Shown piece by piece: positions 25,691 to 34,458 of a stretch of 64,000 nt of DNA (its first letter is position 1; every line of letters begins with the position of its first letter). A program made the position numbers and the translations under genes. The stretch lies in NCBI RefSeq assembly GCF_900102965.1, contig NZ_FNGM01000003.1, forward strand, positions 186,001 through 250,000, written 5' to 3'. Source of the stretch: Paenibacillus jilunlii (lineage in GTDB: Bacteria; Bacillota; Bacilli; Paenibacillales; Paenibacillaceae). The notes under the pieces are model-generated. The model did no database searches, was not told where the DNA came from, and saw only the letters and a program-made list of their open reading frames with translations.

Positions 25691-26485
25691 ATGTCGGAAC
25701 GTTTGAATACAGAACAGTTAAGTATCGGGTATGCTGAGGCGATGATTGTCAAAGGGCTGAACCTGTCGCTTCCTACAGGTAAAATCACAGCGCTTGTCGG
25801 GGCCAATGGCTCCGGGAAATCTACGATTCTCAAGACCATGGCGCGGATCATGAAGCCCAAGAGCGGCAGCGTGATGCTCGACGGGAAATCGATCCACAAC
25901 CTGTCTACCAAAGAGGTAGCCCGGCAGCTGGCGATTTTGCCGCAGAATCCTACCGCTCCTGACGGGCTTACTGTCTCCGAGCTGGTCGGCTATGGACGGT
26001 ATCCGCATCAGAAGGGCTTTGGCACACTGACTCCGGAAGACCGCAGTATTATTGCCAATGCGATCACGGTAACGGGGATGGACGAGTTCCACGACCGCCC
26101 GATTGACCGCCTGTCCGGGGGGCAGCGCCAGCGGGCGTGGATTGCTATGGCGCTGGCCCAGCAGACCGATATTCTGTTCTTGGACGAGCCGACAACCTTT
26201 CTCGATATGGCTCACCAGCTGGAAGTTCTCCAGCTCCTGCAGAAGCTGAATCAGGAGGAAGGCCGCACGATCATTATGGTTGTGCATGATTTGAATCATG
26301 CTTCCCGTTATGCGCAGCATATGGTGGCGATCAAGTCGGGGCGTGTGATCAGCGAAGGCGCTCCTTCAAAGGTCATGACGTCCGGTGTGCTGCGTGAAGT
26401 GTTCGGTATTGAAGCGGATATTGTTCCTGATCCGCGTACGGGAGTGCCGCTGTGTCTTCCTTATGAATTGGCGGCTTACGCCTAG
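25691..26485 (+). CDS. Siderophore ABC transporter ATP-binding protein (FecE/FepC type)
   Basis: A 264-residue ATPase: Walker A GANGSGKST near residue 38, Q-loop LPQNPTAPDG, signature LSGGQRQR, Walker B DILFLDEPTTFLD and switch VVHDLNHASRYA. It powers the two upstream permeases. The frame is open from 25682 (GTG) but that codon overlaps the ribosome site GAGGAG, so ATG 25691, eight bases downstream of it, is chosen. A terminator follows. Confidence 0.92.
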   Translation: MSERLNTEQLSIGYAEAMIVKGLNLSLPTGKITALVGANGSGKSTILKTMARIMKPKSGSVMLDGKSIHNLSTKEVARQLAILPQNPTAPDGLTVSELVGYGRYPHQKGFGTLTPEDRSIIANAITVTGMDEFHDRPIDRLSGGQRQRAWIAMALAQQTDILFLDEPTTFLDMAHQLEVLQLLQKLNQEEGRTIIMVVHDLNHASRYAQHMVAIKSGRVISEGAPSKVMTSGVLREVFGIEADIVPDPRTGVPLCLPYELAAYA

Positions 26486-26540
26486 GGATAGGGTATAATC
26501 GTGAAATTCGACTCATAATGATTACGTATGCAGCAAGCCG

Positions 26541-26578
26541 CAGGCTCCCGTCATTGACAAGGGAGCCTGTTCGTTGTT
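26541..26578 (+). terminator. Intrinsic terminator of the siderophore operon
   Basis: CAGGCTCCC (26541-26549) pairs with GGGAGCCTG (26561-26569), followed by TTCGTTGTT. Confidence 0.85.
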
Positions 26579-26695
26579 AAAGTTGTGGATGCCCTGGTTA
26601 AATTCCATCTTATTTCATTGCATATAAACAACAGAGCATCATTAATTCGGCAAATCAAGGATTATTATTTTTATAGAGTCAAAGGAGCAAAAAAG

Positions 26696-27607
26696 ATGAA
26701 TATCAGCAAAATACATGAGGATCTGCAGAAGTTGGTTCCAACCGGAAAGGTTAAGCGCCATGAGGTGCTGGAGAGCCATGTGTTCACCCGCATCGGCGGC
26801 CGGGCCGACATCCTGGCAGCGCCTGCGACATATGAGGAGCTTCAATCTATTGTTACATATGCCCGTGTAAATGAAATTCCGTTGACCGTTCTGGGCAACG
26901 GCTCGAATGTCATTATCCGTGACGGGGGTATCCGCGGCATTGTTCTCCAGACTTCCGGCTTGACCGGAATGGGACTCCGGGACAATGTGCTCTATGCGCA
27001 GTGCGGTGCAAAAATTATCGATGTCTCCAGGTTTGCCTGGGAAAAGCAGCTTGCGGGTCTTGAATTCGCCTGTGGAATTCCGGGGACGGTCGGGGGGGCA
27101 TTATATATGAATGCCGGCGCATACGGCGGAGAGGTCAAGGATGTGCTGCAAAGTGCGCTCGCGATCAGCAAAGCCGGGCGGATGGTGACGCTTCAAGGGG
27201 ATGAGCTGGAATGGGGCTACCGCAAAAGCGTCTTTGCCAGTGGTGAATTTATTGTGCTGGAGGCCAGATTCGCCTTGCAGCCGGGTGATTCAGCGGCAAT
27301 CAAAGCGGCTATGGATGATTTGACCCTTCAGCGTGAATCCAAGCAGCCACTGGAATATCCTTCATGCGGAAGTGTGTTTAAGCGTCCCCCCGGAAGGTTC
27401 GCCGGACAGCTGATCCAAGAAAGCGGGCTGCAGGGAACCCGAATCGGAGGAGCTGAAGTGTCCCGTAAACACGCAGGCTTTATCGTGAACACAGATCACG
27501 CGACAGCGAAGGACTACATCGGGTTAATACAGTATGTTCAGGCTACGGTAAAGGATAAGTTCGGTGTGGAATTGGAGACGGAAGTAGAGATTATAGGCGA
27601 AGAATAA
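26696..27607 (+). CDS. murB: UDP-N-acetylenolpyruvoylglucosamine reductase MurB
   Basis: A 303-residue cytoplasmic flavoprotein for the second step of peptidoglycan precursor synthesis, reducing the enolpyruvyl group with NADPH. The FAD-binding part shows [22 protein letters not shown] and [21 protein letters not shown]; the substrate part shows YRKSVFAS and the proton-donor Ser in [13 protein letters not shown]; the C-terminal Glu lies in [10 protein letters not shown]. The frame is open upstream to 26585, but the start is ATG 26696, after AAAGGAGC. Isolated from other wall genes. Own terminator. Confidence 0.93.
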   Translation: MNISKIHEDLQKLVPTGKVKRHEVLESHVFTRIGGRADILAAPATYEELQSIVTYARVNEIPLTVLGNGSNVIIRDGGIRGIVLQTSGLTGMGLRDNVLYAQCGAKIIDVSRFAWEKQLAGLEFACGIPGTVGGALYMNAGAYGGEVKDVLQSALAISKAGRMVTLQGDELEWGYRKSVFASGEFIVLEARFALQPGDSAAIKAAMDDLTLQRESKQPLEYPSCGSVFKRPPGRFAGQLIQESGLQGTRIGGAEVSRKHAGFIVNTDHATAKDYIGLIQYVQATVKDKFGVELETEVEIIGEE

Positions 27608-27611
27608 CAGG

Positions 27612-27648
27612 ACAGGACGCAGGCCCATATGCCGCGTCCTGTTTTTTT
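27612..27648 (+). terminator. Intrinsic terminator of murB
   Basis: ACAGGACGC (27612-27620) pairs with GCGTCCTGT (27634-27642), followed by seven T. The convergent gene at 27662 may use it in the other direction too. Confidence 0.9.
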
Positions 27649-27661
27649 GGATCCGGTTCAC

Positions 27662-27997
27662 TCAGGCTTTGGAGATGGAATATTTCGCCCGTTCTGTTCG
27701 AAGCTCCACTTGTCCGTCATCAGCATTATCCAGTTGAAGCCCGCTGACAGCAATTTCATAATTCTGTTGGGGAAGCGGCACCAGCTCGCCATCCCTGTTC
27801 AGGGTATTACCCGTACCCCGGAGGATCAGCGCGCTGTCCAAATATTCATCAATCACATCGTCGGTGTTACGGTAATCCACAGTTTCCAGATTGAAGTGGA
27901 CGGTGTCCAGGTCATTCATCTCCTGTTTCTTAATCACAATGGTTCCGCCAGCTTGGGCGGTCAGCCAATCCATAAGTTTCAATACGCTTTGATCCAT
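27662..27997 (-). CDS. Hypothetical protein (111 residues)
   Basis: An acidic soluble protein without signal or membrane segment, starting MDQSVLKLMDWLTAQ at ATG 27997 behind AAGGATGGG. The middle is rich in Asp/Asn and predicted beta strands (VHFNLETVDYR, LILRGTGNTL, NYEIAVSGLQL), giving a small beta-rich fold. I do not recognise a family. It is convergent with murB and divergent from the ZIP transporter at 28153. Confidence 0.65.
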   Translation of the reverse strand: MDQSVLKLMDWLTAQAGGTIVIKKQEMNDLDTVHFNLETVDYRNTDDVIDEYLDSALILRGTGNTLNRDGELVPLPQQNYEIAVSGLQLDNADDGQVELRTERAKYSISKA

Positions 27998-28152
27998 CAG
28001 ATGATCCCATCCTTATCAAGGAGATTATAGAAATTAAGTTACCCTTTTCTTCGGAATTGAATCCAAGGTTCTGTGATTGTATTTCCCTCCTCAAGTGTAA
28101 ACTATTATCATGCACTTCTATCTATATTAATTAGCTAAAGAAGGTGAATCCA

Positions 28153-28890
28153 TTGTGGAGTGCTCTGTTATGGGGGGCCATTTCCGGCTCTGCGGTGCTG
28201 CTTGGGGCGCTGCTGGCGCTGTATCTGCCGATACCGAATAAGCTGATCGGGTTCATTATGGCCTTCGGAACCGGTGTGCTGATTGGTGCGGCGGCATACG
28301 AGCTTCTGGACGATTCAGCCAATGAAGGAGGACTCATTCCGACCATCATCGGCTTCACAGCCGGGGCGCTTGTGTTTACGCTCTTTGACTGGTACATCTC
28401 GCGGAAAGGGGGTGCCGGCCGCAAACGTTCGGTCAGGAGCAGCGGCGGGACGAAGGTGCAGGGAAGCGGGTTGGCTATTTTTGCGGGAACGGTACTGGAT
28501 GCGATTCCTGAATCGATTATGATCGGTGCCAGTCTGATCTCCGGGCAGGGGGTAAGCATACTGCTTGTGGCTGCCATCTTCATTAGCAATATTCCCGAAG
28601 GGTTGTCCAGCACAGCAGGACTTATACAGGATAATTACAGCAAAGCTAAGATTCTGATGTTGTGGCTCGGCGTACTCCTGGTTTCAACAGCCGCTTCAGG
28701 TGCGGGCTACACGTTCATGGATCATGCCAGCGGTTCAACAACGGCGCTGATCGCTTCTTTTGCCGGAGGAGGGATTATCTCTATGGTCTCTTCCAGCATG
28801 ATGCCGGAGGCTTATGAGGAAGGCGGGCCGTTGACCGGGCTGCTCGCTGCACTGGGTATGCTGTGTTCTCTGATTTTGGATCAGCTGTGA
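28153..28890 (+). CDS. ZIP-family metal transporter
   Basis: A 245-residue protein with about eight membrane segments and a basic cytoplasmic loop after the third (SRKGGAGRKRSVRSS). The metal-site helices read LDAIPESIMIGASL and ISNIPEGLSSTAG; the first lacks the usual His of HNxPEG and uses Asp. Zinc is the usual substrate, but manganese or iron cannot be excluded. A GTG at 28144 gives a nine-base longer frame but falls within the ribosome site GAAGGTG, so TTG 28153 is chosen. Confidence 0.8.
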   Translation: MWSALLWGAISGSAVLLGALLALYLPIPNKLIGFIMAFGTGVLIGAAAYELLDDSANEGGLIPTIIGFTAGALVFTLFDWYISRKGGAGRKRSVRSSGGTKVQGSGLAIFAGTVLDAIPESIMIGASLISGQGVSILLVAAIFISNIPEGLSSTAGLIQDNYSKAKILMLWLGVLLVSTAASGAGYTFMDHASGSTTALIASFAGGGIISMVSSSMMPEAYEEGGPLTGLLAALGMLCSLILDQL

Positions 28891-28974
28891 GGGTTGTCAA
28901 CCTGCCGCCGGACATGGTATAGTTCATTTCGCAAGTATAGGCATAAAGAAGAATTCTGCGCTTTGAGCCGCAGG

Positions 28975-29007
28975 AGAGGTTCGCAAACTCCCTCTATAAA
29001 AAACTAA
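28975..29007 (+). ncRNA. preQ1 class I riboswitch
   Basis: AGAGG (28975-28979), a loop, then CCTCT and the A-rich tail ATAAAAAACTAA match the preQ1-I aptamer: an H-type pseudoknot of about 33 bases that binds the queuosine precursor preQ1. It lies about 205 bases before queF, the first gene of the pathway operon, so high preQ1 should reduce expression. The rest of 28891-29213 contains small hairpins but no gene. Confidence 0.9.
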
Positions 29008-29166
29008 GACCGCCCAGGCATAAACGTCCCCGGAAACTAAGGGGCTGTGGTATATGCTGTGCACAAAAAGACAGCGCCTGTCAGTCAGTATACTTATATC
29101 CGTTCAAGAATGGATACGGGAAGGCGTTTCTTCTTAGTAGAGCCAAGTTTCCGAAACTCGTTCTTC

Positions 29167-29210
29167 TTTCCATTTCCGGCACAAGCCGGGGGAAAAGAGA
29201 GGGGTTTTTT
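29167..29210 (+). promoter_or_regulatory. Hairpin and T-run at the queF ribosome site
   Basis: TTTCC (29167-29171) and GGAAA (29191-29195) enclose CCGGC-ACAA-GCCGG (29176-29189). The stem is followed by the queF ribosome site GAGAGGGG and six T immediately before GTC-ATG. It could be an imperfect terminator or a translation-control hairpin acting with the preQ1 aptamer upstream. Confidence 0.4.
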
Positions 29211-29213
29211 GTC

Positions 29214-29714
29214 ATGTCAGAAGGCAGATTGAAAGAGGAAATGCAAGAGGTTACCCTGCTGGGGAACCAAGGTACAACGTATAAGTTCGGGTATGACCCG
29301 GATATTCTGGAGGTGTTTGACAACAAGCACCCCGGACGTGATTATTTTGTAAAGTTCAATTGTCCGGAGTTTACCAGCCTGTGTCCCGTTACCGGCCAGC
29401 CGGATTTCGGCGCGATGTATATCTCGTATATTCCGGAACAGAAGATGGTTGAGTCCAAGTCACTGAAGCTCTACCTGTTCAGCTTCCGCAATCACGGGGA
29501 TTTCCACGAAGACTGTGTAAACATTATTATGAACGATCTGATCTCCTTGATGGAGCCGCGGTATATTGAGGTCTGGGGCAAGTTCACTCCGCGCGGCGGC
29601 ATTTCCATCGATCCATACTGCAACTGGGGGCGTCCGGGGACCAAATATGAAGCGATGGCCGAGCACCGGCTGATCAATCATGATCTGTATCCCGAAAAAG
29701 TGGACAACCGTTAA
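29214..29714 (+). CDS. queF: NADPH-dependent 7-cyano-7-deazaguanine reductase QueF
   Basis: A 166-residue short-type QueF, which reduces preQ0 to preQ1, the last free-base step before insertion into tRNA. Catalytic C57 in [12 protein letters not shown], with D64, and the substrate motif [21 protein letters not shown]. The gene starts the queF-queC-queD-queE operon, 30 bases before queC. Expression should be held down by the preQ1 riboswitch. Confidence 0.94.
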   Translation: MSEGRLKEEMQEVTLLGNQGTTYKFGYDPDILEVFDNKHPGRDYFVKFNCPEFTSLCPVTGQPDFGAMYISYIPEQKMVESKSLKLYLFSFRNHGDFHEDCVNIIMNDLISLMEPRYIEVWGKFTPRGGISIDPYCNWGRPGTKYEAMAEHRLINHDLYPEKVDNR

Positions 29715-29744
29715 TCCCGGGCAAGTGAGAGGAGACTCATAACA

Positions 29745-30407
29745 ATGAACAAAAAAGCACTCGTCGTCTTCAGCGGCGGCCAGGACAGCACTACCTGCCT
29801 TATTTGGGCACTGAAGAACTATGAAGAGGTCCAGGTGGTAACCTTCAATTACAATCAGCGCCATGCGGCTGAGATTGAAGTCGCCAAGGAAATAGCCAAG
29901 AAATTCAACGTGAAGCAGCATATCCTCGATTTGGGCCTGCTCAATCAGCTGGCGCCGAACGCGCTGACCCGCGATGATATAGAGATTGCCGCCGGTGATG
30001 GGGAGGAGCTTCCGAGCACATTCGTAGATGGCCGGAATCTGCTGTTTCTGTCCTTTGCGGCGATTCTCGCTAAACAGCTTCAGTTCGCCAATATCATTAC
30101 CGGGGTATGCCAAACGGACTTTAGCGGTTATCCGGACTGCCGGGATGTATTCGTGAAATCACTGAATGTAACTCTTAATCTGTCGATGGATTATGAGTTT
30201 GTCATTCATACGCCGCTGATGTGGCTGGACAAAAAAGAAACCTGGAAGCTGGCCGATGAGCTCGGCTATTTCGAATATATCCGTGAGCATACACTGACCT
30301 GCTACAACGGAATTATTGGCAGCGGCTGCGGGACTTGTCCGGCCTGTCTGCTGCGCCAGCGGGGGCTGGACCAGTATGCAGCGGAACGAAATGAGGTCGT
30401 TTCCTGA
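29745..30407 (+). CDS. queC: 7-cyano-7-deazaguanine synthase QueC
   Basis: A 220-residue ATP-dependent enzyme turning carboxydeazaguanine into preQ0 with ammonia. PP-loop SGGQDST at 10-16; C-terminal zinc-binding cysteines in [16 protein letters not shown]. Start ATG 29745 with AGAGGAGAC. Its TGA overlaps the ATG of queD at 30407. Confidence 0.94.
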   Translation: MNKKALVVFSGGQDSTTCLIWALKNYEEVQVVTFNYNQRHAAEIEVAKEIAKKFNVKQHILDLGLLNQLAPNALTRDDIEIAAGDGEELPSTFVDGRNLLFLSFAAILAKQLQFANIITGVCQTDFSGYPDCRDVFVKSLNVTLNLSMDYEFVIHTPLMWLDKKETWKLADELGYFEYIREHTLTCYNGIIGSGCGTCPACLLRQRGLDQYAAERNEVVS

Positions 30408-30889
30408 TGCTTGGTGAGGTATCTGTATGTAAAATCTTTACCTTTGACTCGGCTCATCAGCTGATCGGACATAAGGGGAAGTGCAGTAACCTGCATGGTC
30501 ACACCTATAAGCTGGAGGTGGTGCTGAAGGGCAAGCCTCTGGCAGTGGAGGGCCACTCTGATGAAGGGTTTGTAGCAGATTTCAGCGATATCAAGGCAAC
30601 GGTGCAAGAGAGACTGGTGGATCATCTGGATCATGCTTTTCTGGCCATGGGCAACGAGCCTGTATTGGAGACCCTGAAGAATACCGGTTCCAAGGTCGCT
30701 CTGCTCTCGTTCCGCACAACGGTGGAGAATATGTCGGCATACATTGCCTACACGCTGAAGCAGGCCTCACTGCCGCTGTATTCCGTCAAGCTGTGGGAAA
30801 CGCCAACCTCCTGGGCGGAGGTGCTGGCTGCGGATATTCCTGCCGAAGGGCCTTCCTACCGCCTGAATGGGGGTTGTGACTGTGAGTAA
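30407..30889 (+). CDS. queD: 6-carboxy-5,6,7,8-tetrahydropterin synthase QueD
   Basis: A 160-residue enzyme of the PTPS fold that turns dihydroneopterin triphosphate into carboxytetrahydropterin. Zinc ligands H17, H30 and H32 and catalytic C26 (HKGKCSNLHGH) are present, with the downstream LDHAFL motif. Translationally coupled to queC (one-base overlap) and to queE (eight-base overlap). No GTP cyclohydrolase gene is in the window. Confidence 0.93.
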   Translation: MLGEVSVCKIFTFDSAHQLIGHKGKCSNLHGHTYKLEVVLKGKPLAVEGHSDEGFVADFSDIKATVQERLVDHLDHAFLAMGNEPVLETLKNTGSKVALLSFRTTVENMSAYIAYTLKQASLPLYSVKLWETPTSWAEVLAADIPAEGPSYRLNGGCDCE

Positions 30890-31604
30890 GCTGCCGGTGA
30901 TAGAAATCTTCGGGCCGACGATCCAGGGTGAAGGAGCAGTAATCGGCGTCAAAACGATGTTCGTCCGCACCTACGGCTGCGATTACCGCTGCGGCTGGTG
31001 TGATTCCGCTTTTACCTGGGATGGCTCGGCGAAGGATAAGGTGCGGATGCTTGCTCCAGAGGAGATTATGGATGAGCTGACTGCGCTGGCCGGAGATAAT
31101 TTTGATTGTGTGACCCTCTCTGGGGGCAACCCGGCACTGATTGGCGAGGGAATGGGCATATTGATACAGCTGCTGCAAGAACGCGGCATTCAGGCAGCCA
31201 TAGAAACGCAAGGCAGCAGATGGCAGGACTGGTTCTACGATGTCGATGTGCTGACGGTCAGCCCTAAGCCGCCAAGCTCCGGGATGAAGACGGATTGGAA
31301 CATGCTTGACGGTATTATGGACAAGATGAAGGCGCAAGGCAGAGCGGCCCACAGCCTGAAGGTGGTCGTGTTCAACGAAGAGGACTACCAGTACGCCAAA
31401 AGCATTCACCGCCGCTATCCGGGAGTACCGCTTTATCTGCAGCCGGGCAACGAGGATGTAACTGAAGAGGGAGATATCTCGGTACGTCTCCTGGGGAAGC
31501 TGGAATGGCTGTTCAACCTGGTCATTGCCGATCCCGAGATGAATAAGGCGCGGGTGCTCCCGCAGCTGCATGCACTCATTTGGCATAATAAACGCGGAAA
31601 ATAA
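30882..31604 (+). CDS. queE: 7-carboxy-7-deazaguanine synthase QueE
   Basis: A 240-residue radical-SAM enzyme. The canonical iron-sulfur motif C33-x3-C37-x2-C40 (YGCDYRCGWCDSAF) is followed by the SAM-binding LSGGNPAL. It makes carboxydeazaguanine from QueD's product. An ATG at 30867 would add five residues but has no ribosome site; GTG 30882 follows GGGGGT and is preferred. Last gene of the operon, with a terminator at 31617. Confidence 0.93.
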   Translation: MSKLPVIEIFGPTIQGEGAVIGVKTMFVRTYGCDYRCGWCDSAFTWDGSAKDKVRMLAPEEIMDELTALAGDNFDCVTLSGGNPALIGEGMGILIQLLQERGIQAAIETQGSRWQDWFYDVDVLTVSPKPPSSGMKTDWNMLDGIMDKMKAQGRAAHSLKVVVFNEEDYQYAKSIHRRYPGVPLYLQPGNEDVTEEGDISVRLLGKLEWLFNLVIADPEMNKARVLPQLHALIWHNKRGK

Positions 31605-31616
31605 ACGGAGATGAAG

Positions 31617-31652
31617 AACGGGCCTTTGCGATGATGCAGAGGTTCGTTTTTT
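31617..31652 (+). terminator. Intrinsic terminator of the que operon
   Basis: AACGGGCCTTTGC (31617-31629) pairs with GCAGAGGTTCGTT (31636-31648), with three G-U pairs, followed by TTTT. Confidence 0.75.
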
Positions 31653-31764
31653 GTGGAAAAGGGGGTCACAAAAAAGGAATTCTCACCCGGTGCTGATCTG
31701 TTATACTTTAGCTTAGAGGAACAGGCAGTGGAACGAATTCAATATGCAAAGGAGAGATTAAGAA

Positions 31765-32292
31765 GTGGCTGACCATTCAACCGCATTGGTTATTATTGAT
31801 GTGCAAGAGGCGATGTTCTCTTATCCTGACATGAAGCTATATGATGAAGAGGGTGTGATGAACAGAATTATTTCACTTCTGCATAAAGCCCGTACCGCAG
31901 GTACAACTGTTGTGTATATTCAGCATACCGAGGATCAGGAATACACCAAAGGCACTTCCACCTGGGAGATCAGCAGCCGCATCACTCCGCAGGAAGGGGA
32001 GTTGGTCATCGAAAAGCCGACCTGGGACGCATTCCATCAGACAAGGCTGCATGAGGAGCTTCAGCAGCGGGGAATTACCGATCTGGTGATCTGCGGCATG
32101 CAAAGCGAGTTCTGTGTGGATTCCACTACCCGGCGCGCGTTCAGTATGGGTTACTCCAGTGTGCTGGTGGAGGATGCCAACAGCACTTTTGACAATGGAA
32201 GTCTAAGCGGCGGCCAGATTGTGAAGCATCACAACTCCGTACTCGGAGGAAGATTTGCCAAGCTGCGCAAAGCCCAAGAGGTGGAATTCTAA
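31765..32292 (+). CDS. Isochorismatase-family cysteine hydrolase
   Basis: A 175-residue cytoplasmic hydrolase with the full triad D12, K84 and C117 (CGMQSEFCVD). Relatives include nicotinamidase, isochorismatase and ureidoacrylate hydrolase; nothing here fixes the substrate. The start is GTG 31765, with AAAGGAGAG upstream. The broken vanW gene begins three bases after its stop, so they were probably one transcript. Confidence 0.85.
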   Translation: MADHSTALVIIDVQEAMFSYPDMKLYDEEGVMNRIISLLHKARTAGTTVVYIQHTEDQEYTKGTSTWEISSRITPQEGELVIEKPTWDAFHQTRLHEELQQRGITDLVICGMQSEFCVDSTTRRAFSMGYSSVLVEDANSTFDNGSLSGGQIVKHHNSVLGGRFAKLRKAQEVEF

Positions 32293-32295
32293 CCT

Positions 32296-33113
32296 ATGGA
32301 GACTGCCAAAGCTGCCATGAAGCCGATTCACCGGTCCCGGTTAAGACAAATTGCAGGGAAGCGTTATTTTATCTGGAAAAGATACGGACAATGGCTAATG
32401 CAGCGGAACAAGAGAGCAAAGTCATATCTTGCAGCTGACCTTCAATATACCACTGCTGATCACGCCACGCCGCTCCTGCGCAGTTTGCGGAATGTTGATA
32501 TGCAGCTGCAGTATAACAAAATAACAAACCTGAAGCTTGCGGTCTCGAGGCTGAACGGACTTGTGATACGCCCTGGCGAGACCTTCTCTTATTGGCAAAG
32601 CATCGGCAAGCCGACCCGGCGCAAAGGATACCTGGATGGAATGGTGCTCTATTACGGAGGCTTTCGTTCCGGTACGGGAGGCGGGCTATGCCAGTTGTCC
32701 AATCTGATCTACTGGATGACACTGCACACTCCGCTGAGTGTAACGGAACGGCACAGGCATAGCTATGATGTATTTCCGGATGAGCAGCGGACCCAGCCTT
32801 TCGGCAGCGGAGCAACCTGCGCCTATAATTATCTGGACCTGCAGCTGCTGAATCAGACGGAAGAAACGTATCAGCTTAAGCTGTGCTCGATGATACTCAC
32901 TTGCATGGGGAATGGCGCTGTGATGCACAGCCACTCTATGAGTACGAAATTTACGAGGCGGATCACAGGATCAATCTGGAGCCCTGGGGCGGCTATATCC
33001 GCAGCAACCGCATCCGGCGCAAGGTAATGACATGTACCGGTGAGGTTCTACGCGATGAAGCGGTTGCCGAGAACGTTGCGCTCATGATGTATTCTCCATT
33101 GCTAAATGGATAG
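32296..33113 (+). pseudogene. VanW-family gene with a one-base frameshift
   Basis: The first frame (32296 to about 32886) encodes a VanW-type protein with LVIRPGETFSYWQSIGKPT, a YGGFRSGTGGGLCQLSNLIYW core, RHSYDVFP and ending NQTEETYQLKL. The natural continuation, DDTHLHGEWR and the rest to MMYSPLL, is in another frame (32883-33113). One missing G near 32886 (TGG read as TG) would restore KLWLDDTHLHGEW. VanW proteins are linked to vancomycin-resistance clusters and the cell surface but have no settled function; no van genes are nearby. It may be a true mutation or a sequencing error. Confidence 0.88.
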
Positions 33114-33206
33114 TCCTGAAGGATTTGGGGGTATAACATAGTATGGCTTGAAGCAAGAACGGCCTGCTGGGTTCATATCCCTACTTCCGAAGGAGTGTTT
33201 CACACC

Positions 33207-34343
33207 ATGAGAGCAGTTACTTATCAGGGTAAAAGAAAAGTGGAAGTCAAAGATGTTGCCGATGCAAAGCTTGAGAAAAAGGATGACATTATTGTACGCG
33301 TTACCTCTACCGCAATATGTGGCTCGGACCTTCATATCTACAATGGAGAGATTCCAGGGATGCATGATGATTATATTATCGGACATGAGCCGATGGGGAT
33401 TGTTGAGGACGTGGGACCGGATGTCACCAAGGTGAAGAAAGGCGACCGGGTAATTATTCCTTTCAATGTAGCCTGCGGCCAGTGCTTTTTCTGCCAGCAT
33501 GAGATGGAAAGCCAGTGTGATCATGCCAATGATGCGAAGGATACAGGCGGCTATCTGGGTTATTCGGATACGTATGGCGGGTTTGCCGGCGGCCAGGCGG
33601 AGCTGCTGCGTGTTCCTTATGGCAATTTTGGCCCTTTTGTCGTGCCGGAAGACGCCGAGATGGAGGATGAACAGCTGATGTTCCTCTCGGACATTGTACC
33701 GACAGCCTGGTGGGGTGTAGAGAACGCTGGGGTCAAACCCGGGGATACGGTGATTGTACTGGGTTGCGGACCGGTTGGACTGCTGACCCAAAAGTTCGCC
33801 TGGATCAAAGGAGCGTCGCGCGTCATCGCCGTGGATCATGTCCCGTACCGGCTGCAGCATGCCAAACAGGCCAACAAGGTGGAAGTTTTCAATTTTGAGA
33901 TAACCAAGGATATCAAAACCCACCTGAAAGAAATTACACGCGGCGGAGCGGATATCGTCATCGACTGTGTAGGGCTGGATGCCAAAAAAACTGTGGTGGA
34001 AAAAGTGGAAACCACCCTTATGCTGCAAGGCGGCTCCCTAGGCGCGTTCCGGATTGCGACCGAGGTCGTGCGCAAATTCGGAACGATTCAACTGGTTGGC
34101 GTGTACGGCCTGAACTATAATATGTTCCCCCTGGGCCAGCTGTTTGAGCGTAATATCACACTGAAGATGGGACAGGCACCGGTCATTCATTACATGCCGG
34201 CTCTATATCAAATGATCAAAGATCAGGTGTTTGACCCGACAGATATTATTACGCACCGGCTGCCGCTCAGCAGAGCGGAGCATGGCTACAAGATTTTTGA
34301 TGACAAGGAAGAGAATTGCATTAAGGTTGTGCTTAAGCCATAG
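33207..34343 (+). CDS. Zinc-dependent alcohol dehydrogenase (FdhA-like MDR)
   Basis: A 378-residue medium-chain dehydrogenase. Catalytic zinc region CGSDLHIYNG and GHEPMGIVEDVG; structural zinc cysteines in CGQCFFCQHEMESQC; NAD fold VLGCGPVGLL. The insertion with NDAKDTGGYLGYSDTYGGFAGGQAE resembles the glutathione-independent formaldehyde dehydrogenase group, so aldehyde or formaldehyde handling is possible. A GTG at 33195 is in frame but lies inside the AAGGAG ribosome site, so ATG 33207 is preferred. Confidence 0.87.
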   Translation: MRAVTYQGKRKVEVKDVADAKLEKKDDIIVRVTSTAICGSDLHIYNGEIPGMHDDYIIGHEPMGIVEDVGPDVTKVKKGDRVIIPFNVACGQCFFCQHEMESQCDHANDAKDTGGYLGYSDTYGGFAGGQAELLRVPYGNFGPFVVPEDAEMEDEQLMFLSDIVPTAWWGVENAGVKPGDTVIVLGCGPVGLLTQKFAWIKGASRVIAVDHVPYRLQHAKQANKVEVFNFEITKDIKTHLKEITRGGADIVIDCVGLDAKKTVVEKVETTLMLQGGSLGAFRIATEVVRKFGTIQLVGVYGLNYNMFPLGQLFERNITLKMGQAPVIHYMPALYQMIKDQVFDPTDIITHRLPLSRAEHGYKIFDDKEENCIKVVLKP

Positions 34344-34458
34344 GCCTGATATTGGATTGGAGCCTGTAAGGTATGTACAAGCAGCATGGATCTTCGCCGG
34401 ACAAGCGGGGTTCATGCTGTTGCTGTGTGATTTTATCCAGTCCGAAAGGAAGCTAGAT

